Assembly (NCBI GenBank): GCA_017459075.1
Contig: JAFUDQ010000009.1
Location: 45,759 to 109,758 of the forward strand
Source of the DNA: Bacteroidales bacterium
Lineage (GTDB): Bacteria; Bacteroidota; Bacteroidia; Bacteroidales; UBA932
DNA: 64,000 bases
Direction: 5' to 3'
Shown: positions 17,841-26,648 of the stretch, piece by piece
Layout: every line of letters begins with the position of its first letter
Numbering within the stretch: position 1 is the first letter of the stretch
The notes under the pieces: model-generated
What the model saw: the letters and a program-made list of their open reading frames with translations, nothing else
Databases searched by the model: none
What the model was told of the DNA's origin: nothing
Program-made: the position numbers and the translations under genes

Positions 17841-20749
17841 ATATTGAAAAGATTCGGCTCCTCTTCGTCGCCAAACGACATGTCGTCAATTCCAAGGTCA
17901 ATCACATCCCCCGCCACTGCATCCCGCTTCTTGGAGGTATTCTTTTTTTGAGACCCCTCGACTTCGCTCGGGGTGACAGAAGAATCGCTCGGGGTGACAG
18001 AAGAATCGCTCGGGGTGACAGAAGAATCGCTCGGGGCTTTCTCTGTCATTTCGACCGGAGGCGCAGCCGGGGTGGAGAAATCTCCTTCCTCCGGGACAGA
18101 AAGAAGGTCTATCGGCTCGTCCTCAGATTCCTCGACTTCGCTCGGAATGACAGAGGACTCGCTCGGAACAGGAAGCGGCTCGCCAAAAGCGACAGCCTTG
18201 AGGTCTAAAGCCGAACACTTCTTACCCTTAGCCGTGAACCCCTTCTTGCCAATAAACTCCTCCGCATCAATAGTCTCCGGCTGCCTGTGAGCAAACTTTC
18301 CACCGAAAGTAAGCTCAATCACAGGACGGGCATCATCAGACAAAGCCACCAAATAACTACCCTTACCATCGGCAATAAAACCAAGAGGTGTGTTGTCACT
18401 CACAGGGAAGCTGAACCTCTTCACATAGAAGGCCTTAGCCACACCATCCCAATAAAGGGCAGTATAAGTCTTGGAAGTATCCAGCTTCTCGATGCGAAGC
18501 ACATCCCCCTGGTAACGGTTGCTAAGATCGAAGGACGTCGTGTAGAAAGTACCGTTCTTGAAAACAGCCAGAATCTTGTCCTCGGAACCGAACTGACCAA
18601 GATGAGTACCGCGTCCGTCCTCATTAAGCCTCTGAACATCAGCATCGTACCAAATATCCTTGCCGCTGATGGTAGAAACGCCCTTGTTCTTCAGTGTTAT
18701 CCTCTGGATAGCATTCTTCGTTACAAGGTTGCCCCTTGAACTGCGGCCCTTGATAGCCAGGGAAGAGAAATCATACTCGGTGGAACTCTTCTTCAGCATC
18801 GGCTTCGGCCGGAAAGTAACCCTTACGCTCTCAGCCTCGCCGTTACGGTTTACTGTCATCCACATAATCTGGCTGCCAGGCTTACCCTGGGTGATATCGT
18901 ACTCCTTGTCACGGGTTATAGAAGTGATGTTGAAGCGCTTGGCGTAGTAAATTGATGATTTGCCATCACGGTAAATGACATTGTAGGTAGTACGGTCGTC
19001 GCCACGGTTGAAGACATCTACATGAACCAGCTCCTTTGCAATGAAAGCCTTGTCCATGACCTTCGTCACCCTGTATTTGCCATCTTTGCCGATGGTGATG
19101 ATTTCGCTTAGGTCAGAGCAGTCGCAGATATACTCTCCGCCATCGTCTTTCTTTAAGCCGATGCCCACGAAACCCTCTTCCTTATTGGCATAGAGCTTGG
19201 CGTTATTGTTAACCACCTTGGTGACCGCAATCGTCTCAAAACTGGTGATTTCCGTCTGGCGGGGGAACATATCCCCGTATTTCTTCTTAAGGGACTTGAA
19301 CCAGTCGATGGTGTACTTGGTAAGATGCTCCAGCTTATCCTTGAGGTCTGCAATCTGGGCCTCTATGCCGCGGATTTTCTCATCCACAGCCTTGACATCG
19401 AACTTGGAAATCTTGCGGACAGGCTTTTCAACCAGCTTAAGGATGTCATCCATTACAATCTCGCGATGAACCTGGTTCTGGAACTGCTTCATGGCATCAA
19501 AAACCTCCTGAAGCTGGATTTCCCAGGTCTTCTGGTCCTGCTCCAGCACCTTGTAGATGCGGTTTTCAAAGAAAATTTTCTCCAGAGAGTTGTAATGCCA
19601 ATCGTCCTCCAGCTCGTCCAGACGAATCTGGAGCTGGCGTCCCAGAAGTTCCTTGGTGTGGTTGGTGCTGTATTCCAGCACATCGTTAACACTCAGGAAC
19701 TGAGGCTTGTTGTCTACGATAACGCAGGCGTTGGGGGCGATGGTGGTCTCGCAGTCCGTAAAGGCGTAAAGGGCGTCAATCGTCTTGTCCGGGGATACAT
19801 CGTTAGGAAGGTGAATCACGATTTCCACCTTCTCCGTAGTCATATCCTCAATCTTCTTTATCTTGATTTTACCCTTGTCCTTTGCCTTAAGGATAGTGTC
19901 AATCACCTGTCCCGATGTCTTCCCGTAAGGAATTTCAGTTATGGCGATGGTATTCTTGTCAATCTTTTCTATGCGGGCGCGAACCTTGACGGAGCCACCA
20001 CGCTTGCCGGCCATATACTTGGAGCATTCGGCGAAGCCTCCGGTAGGGAAGTCCGGGAAAATCTCGTAGGGCTCACCCTTCAGGATAGCCACTGATGCAT
20101 CCAGGAGCTCGTTGAAGTTATGGGGCAGAATCTTTGAAGCCATACCAACGGCGATTCCCTCAGTACCCTGTGCAAGCAGGAGAGGGAAGCGTACCGGGAG
20201 CTCCGTAGGCTCCTGGTTACGGCCGTCGTAAGAGGTCATCCAGTTTGTAATCTTGGGGTCGAAAACAACCTCTTTGGCAAACTTGCTGAGGCGGGCTTCA
20301 ATGTATCGGGGGGCAGCATTGCTGTCTCCGGTAAGAATGTTACCCCAGTTTCCCTGGCAGTCTACCGTGAAGCCTTTCTGGCCCAGTTGTACAAGGGCGC
20401 CAAGAATGGAAGCATCGCCGTGAGGGTGATACTGCATGGCCTGGCCAACGATATTGGCCACCTTGGTGAAGCGGCCGTCGTCCATCTTGTACATGGCATG
20501 AAGCACGCGCCTTTGCACCGGCTTCAGGCCATCCACGATATGAGGCACGGCCCTGGCCAGGATTACGTATGAAGAGTAATCCAGGAACCAGTCCTTGAAC
20601 ATTCCGGACAGCTTGAACTTTGTGCTGTCCTCTCCCAAAAGACGGTCGTACCGTCCGCTGGGCGCTGCCGAATCGTCCAATGGCTCGCCGGCATCATCGT
20701 CGTCGTACTGACCGCCGATGTTCTTGATGTCATCCCATTCTTCGCTCAT
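17837..20749 (-). CDS. parC: DNA topoisomerase IV subunit A
   Basis: The 970-aa protein is the DNA-cleaving subunit of a type IIA topoisomerase. It has an N-terminal winged-helix/tower core with catalytic Tyr149 (NAAPRYIEARL), the HPHGD motif (108-112) and a C-terminal beta-propeller-like region. An acidic tail carries repeat-encoded sequence at about residues 860-933 (VIPSEVEES, DSSVTPS repeats, VTPSEVEGS). The ordered C terminus after the insert ends DDMSFGDEEEPNLFNI. The residue after HPHGD is Ala113, whereas many quinolone-sensitive enzymes have Ser there. It is called ParC rather than GyrA on general resemblance to Bacteroidota topoisomerase IV, and no gyrase is present here for comparison. 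Confidence 0.88.
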   Translation of the reverse strand: MSEEWDDIKNIGGQYDDDDAGEPLDDSAAPSGRYDRLLGEDSTKFKLSGMFKDWFLDYSSYVILARAVPHIVDGLKPVQRRVLHAMYKMDDGRFTKVANIVGQAMQYHPHGDASILGALVQLGQKGFTVDCQGNWGNILTGDSNAAPRYIEARLSKFAKEVVFDPKITNWMTSYDGRNQEPTELPVRFPLLLAQGTEGIAVGMASKILPHNFNELLDASVAILKGEPYEIFPDFPTGGFAECSKYMAGKRGGSVKVRARIEKIDKNTIAITEIPYGKTSGQVIDTILKAKDKGKIKIKKIEDMTTEKVEIVIHLPNDVSPDKTIDALYAFTDCETTIAPNACVIVDNKPQFLSVNDVLEYSTNHTKELLGRQLQIRLDELEDDWHYNSLEKIFFENRIYKVLEQDQKTWEIQLQEVFDAMKQFQNQVHREIVMDDILKLVEKPVRKISKFDVKAVDEKIRGIEAQIADLKDKLEHLTKYTIDWFKSLKKKYGDMFPRQTEITSFETIAVTKVVNNNAKLYANKEEGFVGIGLKKDDGGEYICDCSDLSEIITIGKDGKYRVTKVMDKAFIAKELVHVDVFNRGDDRTTYNVIYRDGKSSIYYAKRFNITSITRDKEYDITQGKPGSQIMWMTVNRNGEAESVRVTFRPKPMLKKSSTEYDFSSLAIKGRSSRGNLVTKNAIQRITLKNKGVSTISGKDIWYDADVQRLNEDGRGTHLGQFGSEDKILAVFKNGTFYTTSFDLSNRYQGDVLRIEKLDTSKTYTALYWDGVAKAFYVKRFSFPVSDNTPLGFIADGKGSYLVALSDDARPVIELTFGGKFAHRQPETIDAEEFIGKKGFTAKGKKCSALDLKAVAFGEPLPVPSESSVIPSEVEESEDEPIDLLSVPEEGDFSTPAAPPVEMTEKAPSDSSVTPSDSSVTPSDSSVTPSEVEGSQKKNTSKKRDAVAGDVIDLGIDDMSFGDEEEPNLFNI
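17951..18168. repeat. Hairpin-repeat array inside the topoisomerase IV gene
   Basis: Full copies occupy 17951-17977 (ACCCC/GGGGT stem) and 18125-18151 (ATTCC/GGAAT stem). Three 21-nt tandem units follow the first (GACAGAAGAATCGCTCGGGGT), and a GTCATTTC...GAAATCT copy lies at about 18046-18083. All are in frame with the minus-strand gene. Confidence 0.88.
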
Positions 20750-20758
20750 ATCTGTCTA

Positions 20759-21655
20759 CTATTCTTCGTATCCGAATTTTCTTAATTCCTTCCGACTGGT
20801 GCGCCAGTCGCTGTCTACTTTTACGAAAAGGCTTAGGAAAACCTTCTTCTGGAAGAAGTCTTCCATTTCTATGCGGGCGGCAGTGCCCAGCCTCTTCATG
20901 GCCTCTCCCTTTTTGCCTATGAGGATGCCCTTCTGGGAGTCCCTCATTACGTAAATCACCGCGCTGATATCGTATTTTTCCTGTCCCTCAAGGAACTGTT
21001 CCACAACTACTTCGCAGCTGTAGGGAATCTCCTTGTCATAGAGCAGAAGTATCTTTTCGCGGATAATTTCAGAGGCGAAGAACCTGAGGTTCCTGTCAGT
21101 AAAAGTATCTTTGTCATACCATGGCGGGCTTACGGGAAGATTCTCCACTATGGTATTGTAAACATTTTCCAGATTGAACCTCTCCTGGGCGGAAACCGGG
21201 AAGATTATCGCCTTGGGGAGTTGTTCCTGCCACCACTGCATCAGTGAGGTCACCGTCTTCTGGTCGCTGATATCGATTTTGTTGATGACCAGTATAACGG
21301 GGCATTCCAGACGCTTCAGCTTGTCTATGTATTCTACGTTTTTGTCAGCCTTTTCCACTACATCGGTAACGTAAAGGATAAGGTCGGCATCGCCAATTGC
21401 AGTATCCACAAAGTTCATCATGTTCTGCTGGAGGCGGTAGTTCGGCTTCAGGATGCCGGGGGTGTCGGAATATACAATCTGGTAATCATCGGTATTGACG
21501 ATACCCATGATTCTGTGCCTGGTGGTCTGCGCCTTCGCCGTTACGATGGACAGCTTTTCACCAACCAGGGCATTCATAAGGGTAGATTTGCCAACATTCG
21601 GGTTGCCGATGATGTTGACAAATCCAGCCTTGTGCTTTTTCTGACTGCCTTCCAT
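20759..21655 (-). CDS. era: GTPase Era
   Basis: The 298-aa protein assists 16S rRNA maturation and 30S assembly. The GTPase domain has G1 GNPNVGKST (about 17-25), G3 DTPG and G4 NKID, followed by a KH RNA-binding domain with the GxxG-type loop in LIGKKGEAMKRLGTAAR. The length is typical. The ATG overlaps the stop of the upstream pseudouridine synthase gene as TAATG, suggesting translational coupling. The topoisomerase IV gene begins 9 bp downstream. Confidence 0.95.
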   Translation of the reverse strand: MEGSQKKHKAGFVNIIGNPNVGKSTLMNALVGEKLSIVTAKAQTTRHRIMGIVNTDDYQIVYSDTPGILKPNYRLQQNMMNFVDTAIGDADLILYVTDVVEKADKNVEYIDKLKRLECPVILVINKIDISDQKTVTSLMQWWQEQLPKAIIFPVSAQERFNLENVYNTIVENLPVSPPWYDKDTFTDRNLRFFASEIIREKILLLYDKEIPYSCEVVVEQFLEGQEKYDISAVIYVMRDSQKGILIGKKGEAMKRLGTAARIEMEDFFQKKVFLSLFVKVDSDWRTSRKELRKFGYEE

Positions 21656-22857
21656 TAAATGTATGCTCCCATTTTGAGGATGTTAGCCTCATTTTCTGTG
21701 AGGTATCTCCATTCTCCGCGCTTGAGTCCCTTCTTTGTAAGGCCTGCGAAGTAAACCCTGTCAAGTCCCTTGACGTCATAGCCAAGATGCTCAAAGATGC
21801 GTCGTACGATGCGGTTCTTACCGGAATGAATCTCAATGCCAAGCTTCTTGTGGTTGCCTTCATCAACAAATTCAAGCTCATCTGCGGCGATGACTCCGTC
21901 TGCCAGCTCTACTCCGCTCAAGATCTGGTCAAAATCTTCCTGAGAAAGGTTCCTGTCAAGGGTGACCTGGTAGATTTTCTTCTTGTCGTAAGAGGGGTGA
22001 GCCAGTTTCTCTGCTACGTCTCCGTCGTTTGTGAACATGAGTACGCCGGTGGTGTTCTTGTCAAGCCTTCCTACGGGGAATACCCTTGCGGTGCAGTTCT
22101 TAAGCAAGTCCATCACGGTTTTGTCTGCATGGGGATCGCTGGCTGTGGTGACAAAGCCCTTGGGTTTGTTCATTACGATGTAAACCTTGCTTTCTCCGCG
22201 GAGGAGTTCTCCGTTGAAGCGTACTTCATCGTTGAAGATATTGACTTTGGTTCCAAGCTCGGTTACGACTTCTCCGTTAACGGATACTACTCCGGCCTGA
22301 ATCATGGTGTCGGCTTCGCGGCGTGAACATACGCCTGAGTTCGCGATGAATTTGTTGAGGCGAACCTCGTCTTTTGCGATTACTTCTACTTCCTTGGGCG
22401 CTTCCATCTTGGAAACCAAAGGTTTACGGCTAATCATTCTGTCTATTCCGTCTTCTTTCTTCCTTCCGGCGCCAAAGGGTCTGCGTCCGCCGAATGAAGG
22501 CTTACGGCCTCCGAAAGATGGCTTGCGGTCTCCAAAAGATGGCTTGTGCTCTCCGTAGCTCTTATGCTCTCCGAAGCTGCTGCGGCGTTCGCTGCTGTGG
22601 CGCTCCTCGCCGCCTTCGTGGCTTCTGAAGGACCTGCGTCCTTCGCCGTCTTCGCGGCTCCTGAACGGCCTGCGGCCGCCTTCCTCGCTGTCGCTATGGA
22701 AAGACCTGCGCTCTCCGAAGCTCTTGTGTTCTCCGAAGGAACGGCGCTCGCCGCCTTCACTGTTTCTTTGGAACGGCTTGCGGCCTCCGAATGATTTGTG
22801 TTCTCCGCCGGCGGGCTTATGGCCGCCGAAACTTCTTTTTTTCTTGAATTCTTCCAT
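21655..22857 (-). CDS. rluB: RluB/RsuA-type pseudouridine synthase with a long repetitive N-terminal tail
   Basis: Residues from about 165 onward form the S4 RNA-binding domain (RLNKFIANSGVCSRREAD) and the catalytic domain with GRLDKNTTGVL, whose aspartate is the nucleophile. Enzymes of this family modify one uridine in 23S or 16S rRNA. The first 145 or so residues are low complexity and basic, with repeats of FGGRKPS, FGEHKSF and RRSF. Such tails are common in Bacteroidota homologues and probably bind RNA. The assignment to RluB rather than RluE/RsuA is by general similarity. Confidence 0.85.
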   Translation of the reverse strand: MEEFKKKRSFGGHKPAGGEHKSFGGRKPFQRNSEGGERRSFGEHKSFGERRSFHSDSEEGGRRPFRSREDGEGRRSFRSHEGGEERHSSERRSSFGEHKSYGEHKPSFGDRKPSFGGRKPSFGGRRPFGAGRKKEDGIDRMISRKPLVSKMEAPKEVEVIAKDEVRLNKFIANSGVCSRREADTMIQAGVVSVNGEVVTELGTKVNIFNDEVRFNGELLRGESKVYIVMNKPKGFVTTASDPHADKTVMDLLKNCTARVFPVGRLDKNTTGVLMFTNDGDVAEKLAHPSYDKKKIYQVTLDRNLSQEDFDQILSGVELADGVIAADELEFVDEGNHKKLGIEIHSGKNRIVRRIFEHLGYDVKGLDRVYFAGLTKKGLKRGEWRYLTENEANILKMGAYI

Positions 22858-22879
22858 TTTAAAGACCCTCTCGGGCGTT

Positions 22880-23662
22880 TTATTTTAAATTAAATTTATA
22901 CGTAATTGTGCCATCCTGAAGGACGGGGGCGTCGGCAGCCTGGTTGAAGACAGTCTTCATGGCCGCCTTTCTGGCTTCTGCCCAAAGTGTACCGTTTGAA
23001 GTGGTTGTTCCCGGTGCTCCGGGCTTGGCTTCAACCACTTTTCCGTATTGGTTAACCTTCACTGCAACCACCACTATGCCGGATTCCTGTACCGGATAAT
23101 TCGGAATCGGAATGTTACCGTTAACTACTGAACGGCCTTTCACTCCGTTGGGCTCACCGTCTACCTTTCCGTATGTGGTATTCCCCTTCGGGTGGCCTGC
23201 CGTCAGCTTATCGCTTACCGACGATGCCGTCTGGGGCGCGAGGGTGTCTTTGTCGGCCTTGTTGTTCGCTGCGCTGAAGAGGGCCCTTTTGTCGATGGGC
23301 TTTTCACGCGGGGGCTCTTTTACTTCTACGTCGCCCTTGTCACCTACGGTAGCCTCGGGGGCCTTGTTGGCTTTTTTGCCAACATGCTGGGCCTCAGAGC
23401 GTTTTACCAGTTCGTGCTCCCTGGTTTTGTCCGGCTCTTCTACCTGCGGCTGCTGGGTGGTAACCCTCTGCTGCATCGGCTCTTCCTCAATAACTTGGGT
23501 GAAATCAATGACAAAGCTTTCCTCAGGTGGCGGCGGGTCAAGGTACGTCAGGCCCGTGCTTAGCAGCACCACTGCCAGTGCCGCATGAAGCCCGACCGCG
23601 AGCAGGATGCCGCTCACGTTGCTTTGACGATTGTTCTTGTCCCTTAACTTCCTGTAGTCCAT
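22880..23662 (-). CDS. TonB-family energy transducer
   Basis: The 260-aa protein has a short cytoplasmic start, one transmembrane helix (about 18-40, GILLAVGLHAALAVVLLSTG) and a PPPPEESF segment. An acidic and lysine-rich periplasmic spacer follows, then a C-terminal TonB domain (YPVQESGIVVVAVKVNQYGKV). With the ExbB and ExbD genes directly upstream it forms a complete energy-transducing unit that could power TonB-dependent receptors such as the SusC protein in this window. Which receptors it serves is not shown by the sequence. Confidence 0.85.
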   Translation of the reverse strand: MDYRKLRDKNNRQSNVSGILLAVGLHAALAVVLLSTGLTYLDPPPPEESFVIDFTQVIEEEPMQQRVTTQQPQVEEPDKTREHELVKRSEAQHVGKKANKAPEATVGDKGDVEVKEPPREKPIDKRALFSAANNKADKDTLAPQTASSVSDKLTAGHPKGNTTYGKVDGEPNGVKGRSVVNGNIPIPNYPVQESGIVVVAVKVNQYGKVVEAKPGAPGTTTSNGTLWAEARKAAMKTVFNQAADAPVLQDGTITYKFNLK

Positions 23663-23665
23663 ACT

Positions 23666-24079
23666 TTATTCCGGTGAGGTGGCAAGTATTACCTTGTAAT
23701 GATTCCTTTTTGCTATGTTCATCAGGGCTACCACTTCCTTGACGGGTACGGACTCGTCGGAATAAATGGAGAAAGTGGGATCTTCCTCTGTCTGGAGCAG
23801 TTCTATGAGCCTGTCTTCCACTGCGTCAAATGGCAGGGGGGTCTCGTCTCCGTTGATGTGGTATGTGAACAAGTTGTCCTTGTGCCAGTCCTTTACTGAA
23901 ACGCTCACTGTGGCCTTGTCCGATATCTGCCCGGTGCTCTTGGGGAGCAGCAGTTTAAGGGCGTTGGGGTTTACCAGTGTGGACGTAAGCAGGAAAAAGA
24001 CCAGCAGCAGGAATACCAGGTCTGTCATTGTAGACATGCTGGTTTCTGACAGGACTTTTGTGTGTCGCTTAAGTGCCAT
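23666..24079 (-). CDS. exbD: ExbD/TolR-family proton-channel component
   Basis: The 137-aa protein has a short N-terminal cytoplasmic part, one transmembrane helix (about 17-37, TMTDLVFLLLVFFLLTSTL) and a periplasmic domain. The aspartate in MTDLVF is the conserved protonatable residue of the family. It sits 3 bp after exbB and 3 bp before the tonB-like gene, so the three are surely cotranscribed. Confidence 0.92.
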   Translation of the reverse strand: MALKRHTKVLSETSMSTMTDLVFLLLVFFLLTSTLVNPNALKLLLPKSTGQISDKATVSVSVKDWHKDNLFTYHINGDETPLPFDAVEDRLIELLQTEEDPTFSIYSDESVPVKEVVALMNIAKRNHYKVILATSPE

Positions 24080-24082
24080 GTT

Positions 24083-24817
24083 TTACTCCTCCGATGCGGG
24101 CTCGTGCAGAACGTCCATGAATTCAATGGTTGCGTTCTCCATCTTGAATACCAGGTTGGAAATGTTCGATGTAAGGTAGTTGTAGCCGAAGTAAGCGATG
24201 ATACCTACGATAAGACCGCCAACTGTTGTAATCATGGCTGTGAAGATACCGCCTGAAAGGGTGGAGATGTCTACGTTGTTTCCTGCGGTGCTCATGTTGA
24301 AGAAGGCCTGGACCATACCAAGGACGGTACCAAGGAATCCTATCATCGGGGCGCCGCCGGCGATGGTAGCGAGCATCGGCAGGCCTTTTTCAAGGCGTGC
24401 GACTTCTGCGTTGCCGGTATTCTCTACTGATGCCTGGATGTCGCTTAAGGGGCGGCCGATTCTCTCGATGCCTTTCTGTACAAGGCGGGCGATGGGGGAG
24501 TCGTAGTGTTCGCACAGGTCGATGGCAGATTTGATTTTGCCGTCGTGAATGTAGTCACGGATGTCTTTCATGAAGTTCTTGTCAATCTGGCCGGCCTTGT
24601 GTATCATCCACCATTTCTGTCCGAAGATGTAAATGGCGATTACTGAAAGTACGGCAAGGACAATCATAAGGAATCCGCCCTTGGCTGCCATGCTAAGCAG
24701 GTCGAAGCTCTGCTCCGTTACTGCGGGGGTGCTTGCTGCTGCTATTGCTTCCTGAGCTGCGTTCTGGGCTGTATCTGCGATGCCCTCACCCTGAATGAAC
24801 AAAAGATTTGAAATCAT
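24083..24817 (-). CDS. exbB: ExbB/TolQ/MotA-family proton channel
   Basis: The 244-aa inner-membrane protein has three predicted transmembrane segments: about 50-70 (GGFLMIVLAVLSVIAIYIFG), the region around LATIAGGAPMIGFLGTVLG, and FTAMITTVGGLIVGIIAYFG. These carry the family's glycine- and threonine-rich channel pattern. It leads the exbB-exbD-tonB group and may also head a longer minus-strand operon reaching aroK at 17196, since all gaps are under 25 bp. Confidence 0.92.
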   Translation of the reverse strand: MISNLLFIQGEGIADTAQNAAQEAIAAASTPAVTEQSFDLLSMAAKGGFLMIVLAVLSVIAIYIFGQKWWMIHKAGQIDKNFMKDIRDYIHDGKIKSAIDLCEHYDSPIARLVQKGIERIGRPLSDIQASVENTGNAEVARLEKGLPMLATIAGGAPMIGFLGTVLGMVQAFFNMSTAGNNVDISTLSGGIFTAMITTVGGLIVGIIAYFGYNYLTSNISNLVFKMENATIEFMDVLHEPASEE

Positions 24818-24907
24818 ATTTTTGCAAAAATTTTAATTATCAATTATCCGGTGTTTCATGTTATTCCCGGCTCCGCTGGCCTCCACAATGCCTTCGCACC
24901 CTTCATT

Positions 24908-24944
24908 GTCATTTCGACCGAGCGAGGCGAGCGGAGAAATCTCC
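24908..24944. repeat. Hairpin repeat copy
   Basis: GTCATTTCGACC...GGAGAAATCTC with an ATTTC/GAAAT stem, downstream of no gene and in the exbB upstream region. Confidence 0.85.
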
Positions 24945-25027
24945 AATCTGCAAAAATAGTGAAAATCTTATAGATTTTAAAATAAATCTTTTCCTGTTGT
25001 TCCCGGCCCCGACCGGGAATCCCCTTT

Positions 25028-25071
25028 GTCATTTCGACCGAAGGCCGTCAGGCCGCAGCGGAGAAATCTCT
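25028..25071. repeat. Hairpin repeat copy with nested hairpin in its loop
   Basis: The ATTTC/GAAAT stem is the same as in the copy at 24908, but the loop contains an extra GGCC-GTCA-GGCC hairpin. Confidence 0.85.
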
Positions 25072-25114
25072 TCCCCAGGTGCTTATATGGGTGCTATGCT
25101 GTGGACCGTTGTAA

Positions 25115-25399
25115 GCAAAAACGGCCGTTTTTGCTCATACAGGTACCAGGATTTGTACCTGTATGAGCACCAAACATAAATTTGAATTTGCGCGGGCCAC
25201 GGCATTCTTTAGCAAGTGTCTGCTAATCAATAACTTACCAAAATGCAGTGTGGCCCGCACAACTTTGTTCCGTTGTATATCGGTGAAAGGGGGAGAGGGG
25301 ACCGGGACGACGAAAGAGTTCGGTGCCACACCGGTCGCTGGAGAGAAAAGTGCAATTGTCCGAGGCTATCAAAATTTTTCGAATTTTCTCGGACAATTG
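25115..25399. repeat. Chain of inverted repeats
   Basis: Four consecutive inverted repeats are visible. First is a perfect 20-bp palindrome GCAAAAACGGCCGTTTTTGC (25115-25134). Second are 14-bp arms 25133-25146 and 25155-25168 (GCTCATACAGGTAC). Third are arms 25192-25200 and 25250-25258 (GCGGGCCAC), extending imperfectly to about 25188 and 25263. Fourth are 12-bp arms 25353-25364 and 25388-25399 (CAATTGTCCGAG). A small CGGTG/CACCG hairpin lies at 25321-25333. No function is known. Confidence 0.8.
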
Positions 25400-25438
25400 G
25401 GATGTCCATGTCGTCCTTTTTACAACTTGGATGGCAGT

Positions 25439-26608
25439 TTATTCTTTTGGGCTGAGGGTGAGGACGAGGTATTCGGAGCGGGTGCCGATGCGGATTTTGG
25501 CGCCCCAGATGCCAAGGCCGGAGGAGATGTAGTAGCGGGTGTCGCCGCGCTGGTGGGCGCCCCAGGACTTCTCGTAAATGGCGTCGGTTATCCAGTTGAG
25601 GGGCCAGACTTGGCCGCGGTGGGTGTGGCCGCTGAACTGGAAGTCTATGCCGGCCTCCTGGGCCTCTTCCAAGTGATACGGCTGATGGTCCAGCAGAATT
25701 GTAAATTCTTGATTACCAGGCAAGATCCCAGGACCATCATCCGCCAACGAATACTGTGGCTCCTTATCCAGTAGATCCTTAACTTCCAAAAGCGCCTTGG
25801 CTGCCAGCAGGTCCTTAACGGACTTGCGGCGGGGATTTGTGCGGTCATCGCGTCCAACTATCCAAAGCCCCTTGCAAGTAGCAACAGAATCTTTAAGAAG
25901 CGTTATCCCGGACTCTGAAAAAAACTTCTCTGCGCCTGGCTTATCACCATAATACTCGTGATTTCCCAAAACAGTGTAAACCGGGGCCTCGATTCGTCGG
26001 AACTCCGCGGCGTAATCCCATTCCAGGACAGGCTTCAGGCTCATATCCACAATATCGCCACCAATAAGTACCATATCCGGCTTCTCTGCATTAATCATGT
26101 CCACCCACCTTGCCAGTTCCGGCCTGCGGTTATGGTAGCCAAGATGCAAGTCGCTGGCCATCACAATCTTAAGCGGCTCCGAAACCTTATCGGTAACAAT
26201 CTCCATCTGCTCCCGATACTTATGCCCATAGTGAATATTCCCGGCCAGCAGTATTACGCCGATGATGCCGAAAACAACCACACTTCCCGGTGCCGATGCC
26301 TTCATGAACTCCACTGGAACAAGATGGCAGAGCCGGCCTAAATCTAAAATCAAAAAGGCAATCAGAAGATACAGGAAGGCAATCATCCAGGTGTTGCAAA
26401 CCTCGTAGCCAAAAGCGCCGAGAGGTAGCGGCAGTTTGTCCCAGAATTTTGCAATTCCGGCAATGCTACCCGCAAAAAGCAGCACCCAAAGCGCTACAAT
26501 GGCAATTTTTCCTGCGGTTCCGAACGGCAGAATCTGCCAAATCCTGACTACAACATATACATTAGCCAGCACCACAAGGGCCAGCATCACAAAAATCATC
26601 TTATTCAT
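25439..26608 (-). CDS. Membrane-anchored metallophosphoesterase
   Basis: The 389-aa protein begins with about four transmembrane helices (first 130 residues). A calcineurin-like phosphoesterase domain follows, with the metal-binding motifs DLHLG, GGDIVD, GNHEYYGD and GHTHRGQ in correct order. This architecture resembles YkuE/YaeI-type enzymes, some of which act on phospholipids or UDP-diacylglucosamine. The substrate here is unknown. It lies 40 bp downstream of nothing obvious on its own strand other than its start region, and is followed by the hairpin-rich interval. Confidence 0.82.
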   Translation of the reverse strand: MNKMIFVMLALVVLANVYVVVRIWQILPFGTAGKIAIVALWVLLFAGSIAGIAKFWDKLPLPLGAFGYEVCNTWMIAFLYLLIAFLILDLGRLCHLVPVEFMKASAPGSVVVFGIIGVILLAGNIHYGHKYREQMEIVTDKVSEPLKIVMASDLHLGYHNRRPELARWVDMINAEKPDMVLIGGDIVDMSLKPVLEWDYAAEFRRIEAPVYTVLGNHEYYGDKPGAEKFFSESGITLLKDSVATCKGLWIVGRDDRTNPRRKSVKDLLAAKALLEVKDLLDKEPQYSLADDGPGILPGNQEFTILLDHQPYHLEEAQEAGIDFQFSGHTHRGQVWPLNWITDAIYEKSWGAHQRGDTRYYISSGLGIWGAKIRIGTRSEYLVLTLSPKE

Positions 26609-26648
26609 ACGCTCTTAATTAGCGCAGAGCCTTACTGCAAAAATCGCG

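Larger units (their letters stand above)
24818..25438. other. Long non-coding interval rich in hairpins
   Basis: No convincing gene was found in these 620 bases. The frames that cross it read through inverted repeats and show no recognisable domain. It holds two hairpin-repeat copies, a TTCCCGG/CCGGGAA hairpin (25000-25019) and a chain of inverted repeats (25115-25399), listed separately. Confidence 0.7.

Noticed and set aside
19325-20095. Plus-strand frame of 256 aa
   Set aside because: Antisense to the topoisomerase IV core with no recognisable domain.
25133-25168. Hairpin as a simple intrinsic terminator
   Set aside because: No T-run follows, and it is part of a chain of inverted repeats far from the neighbouring gene ends.
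25163-25774. Plus-strand frame of 203 aa across the hairpin-rich interval
   Set aside because: Its start consists of inverted-repeat DNA that gives similar peptides on both strands, and the rest is antisense to the phosphoesterase.
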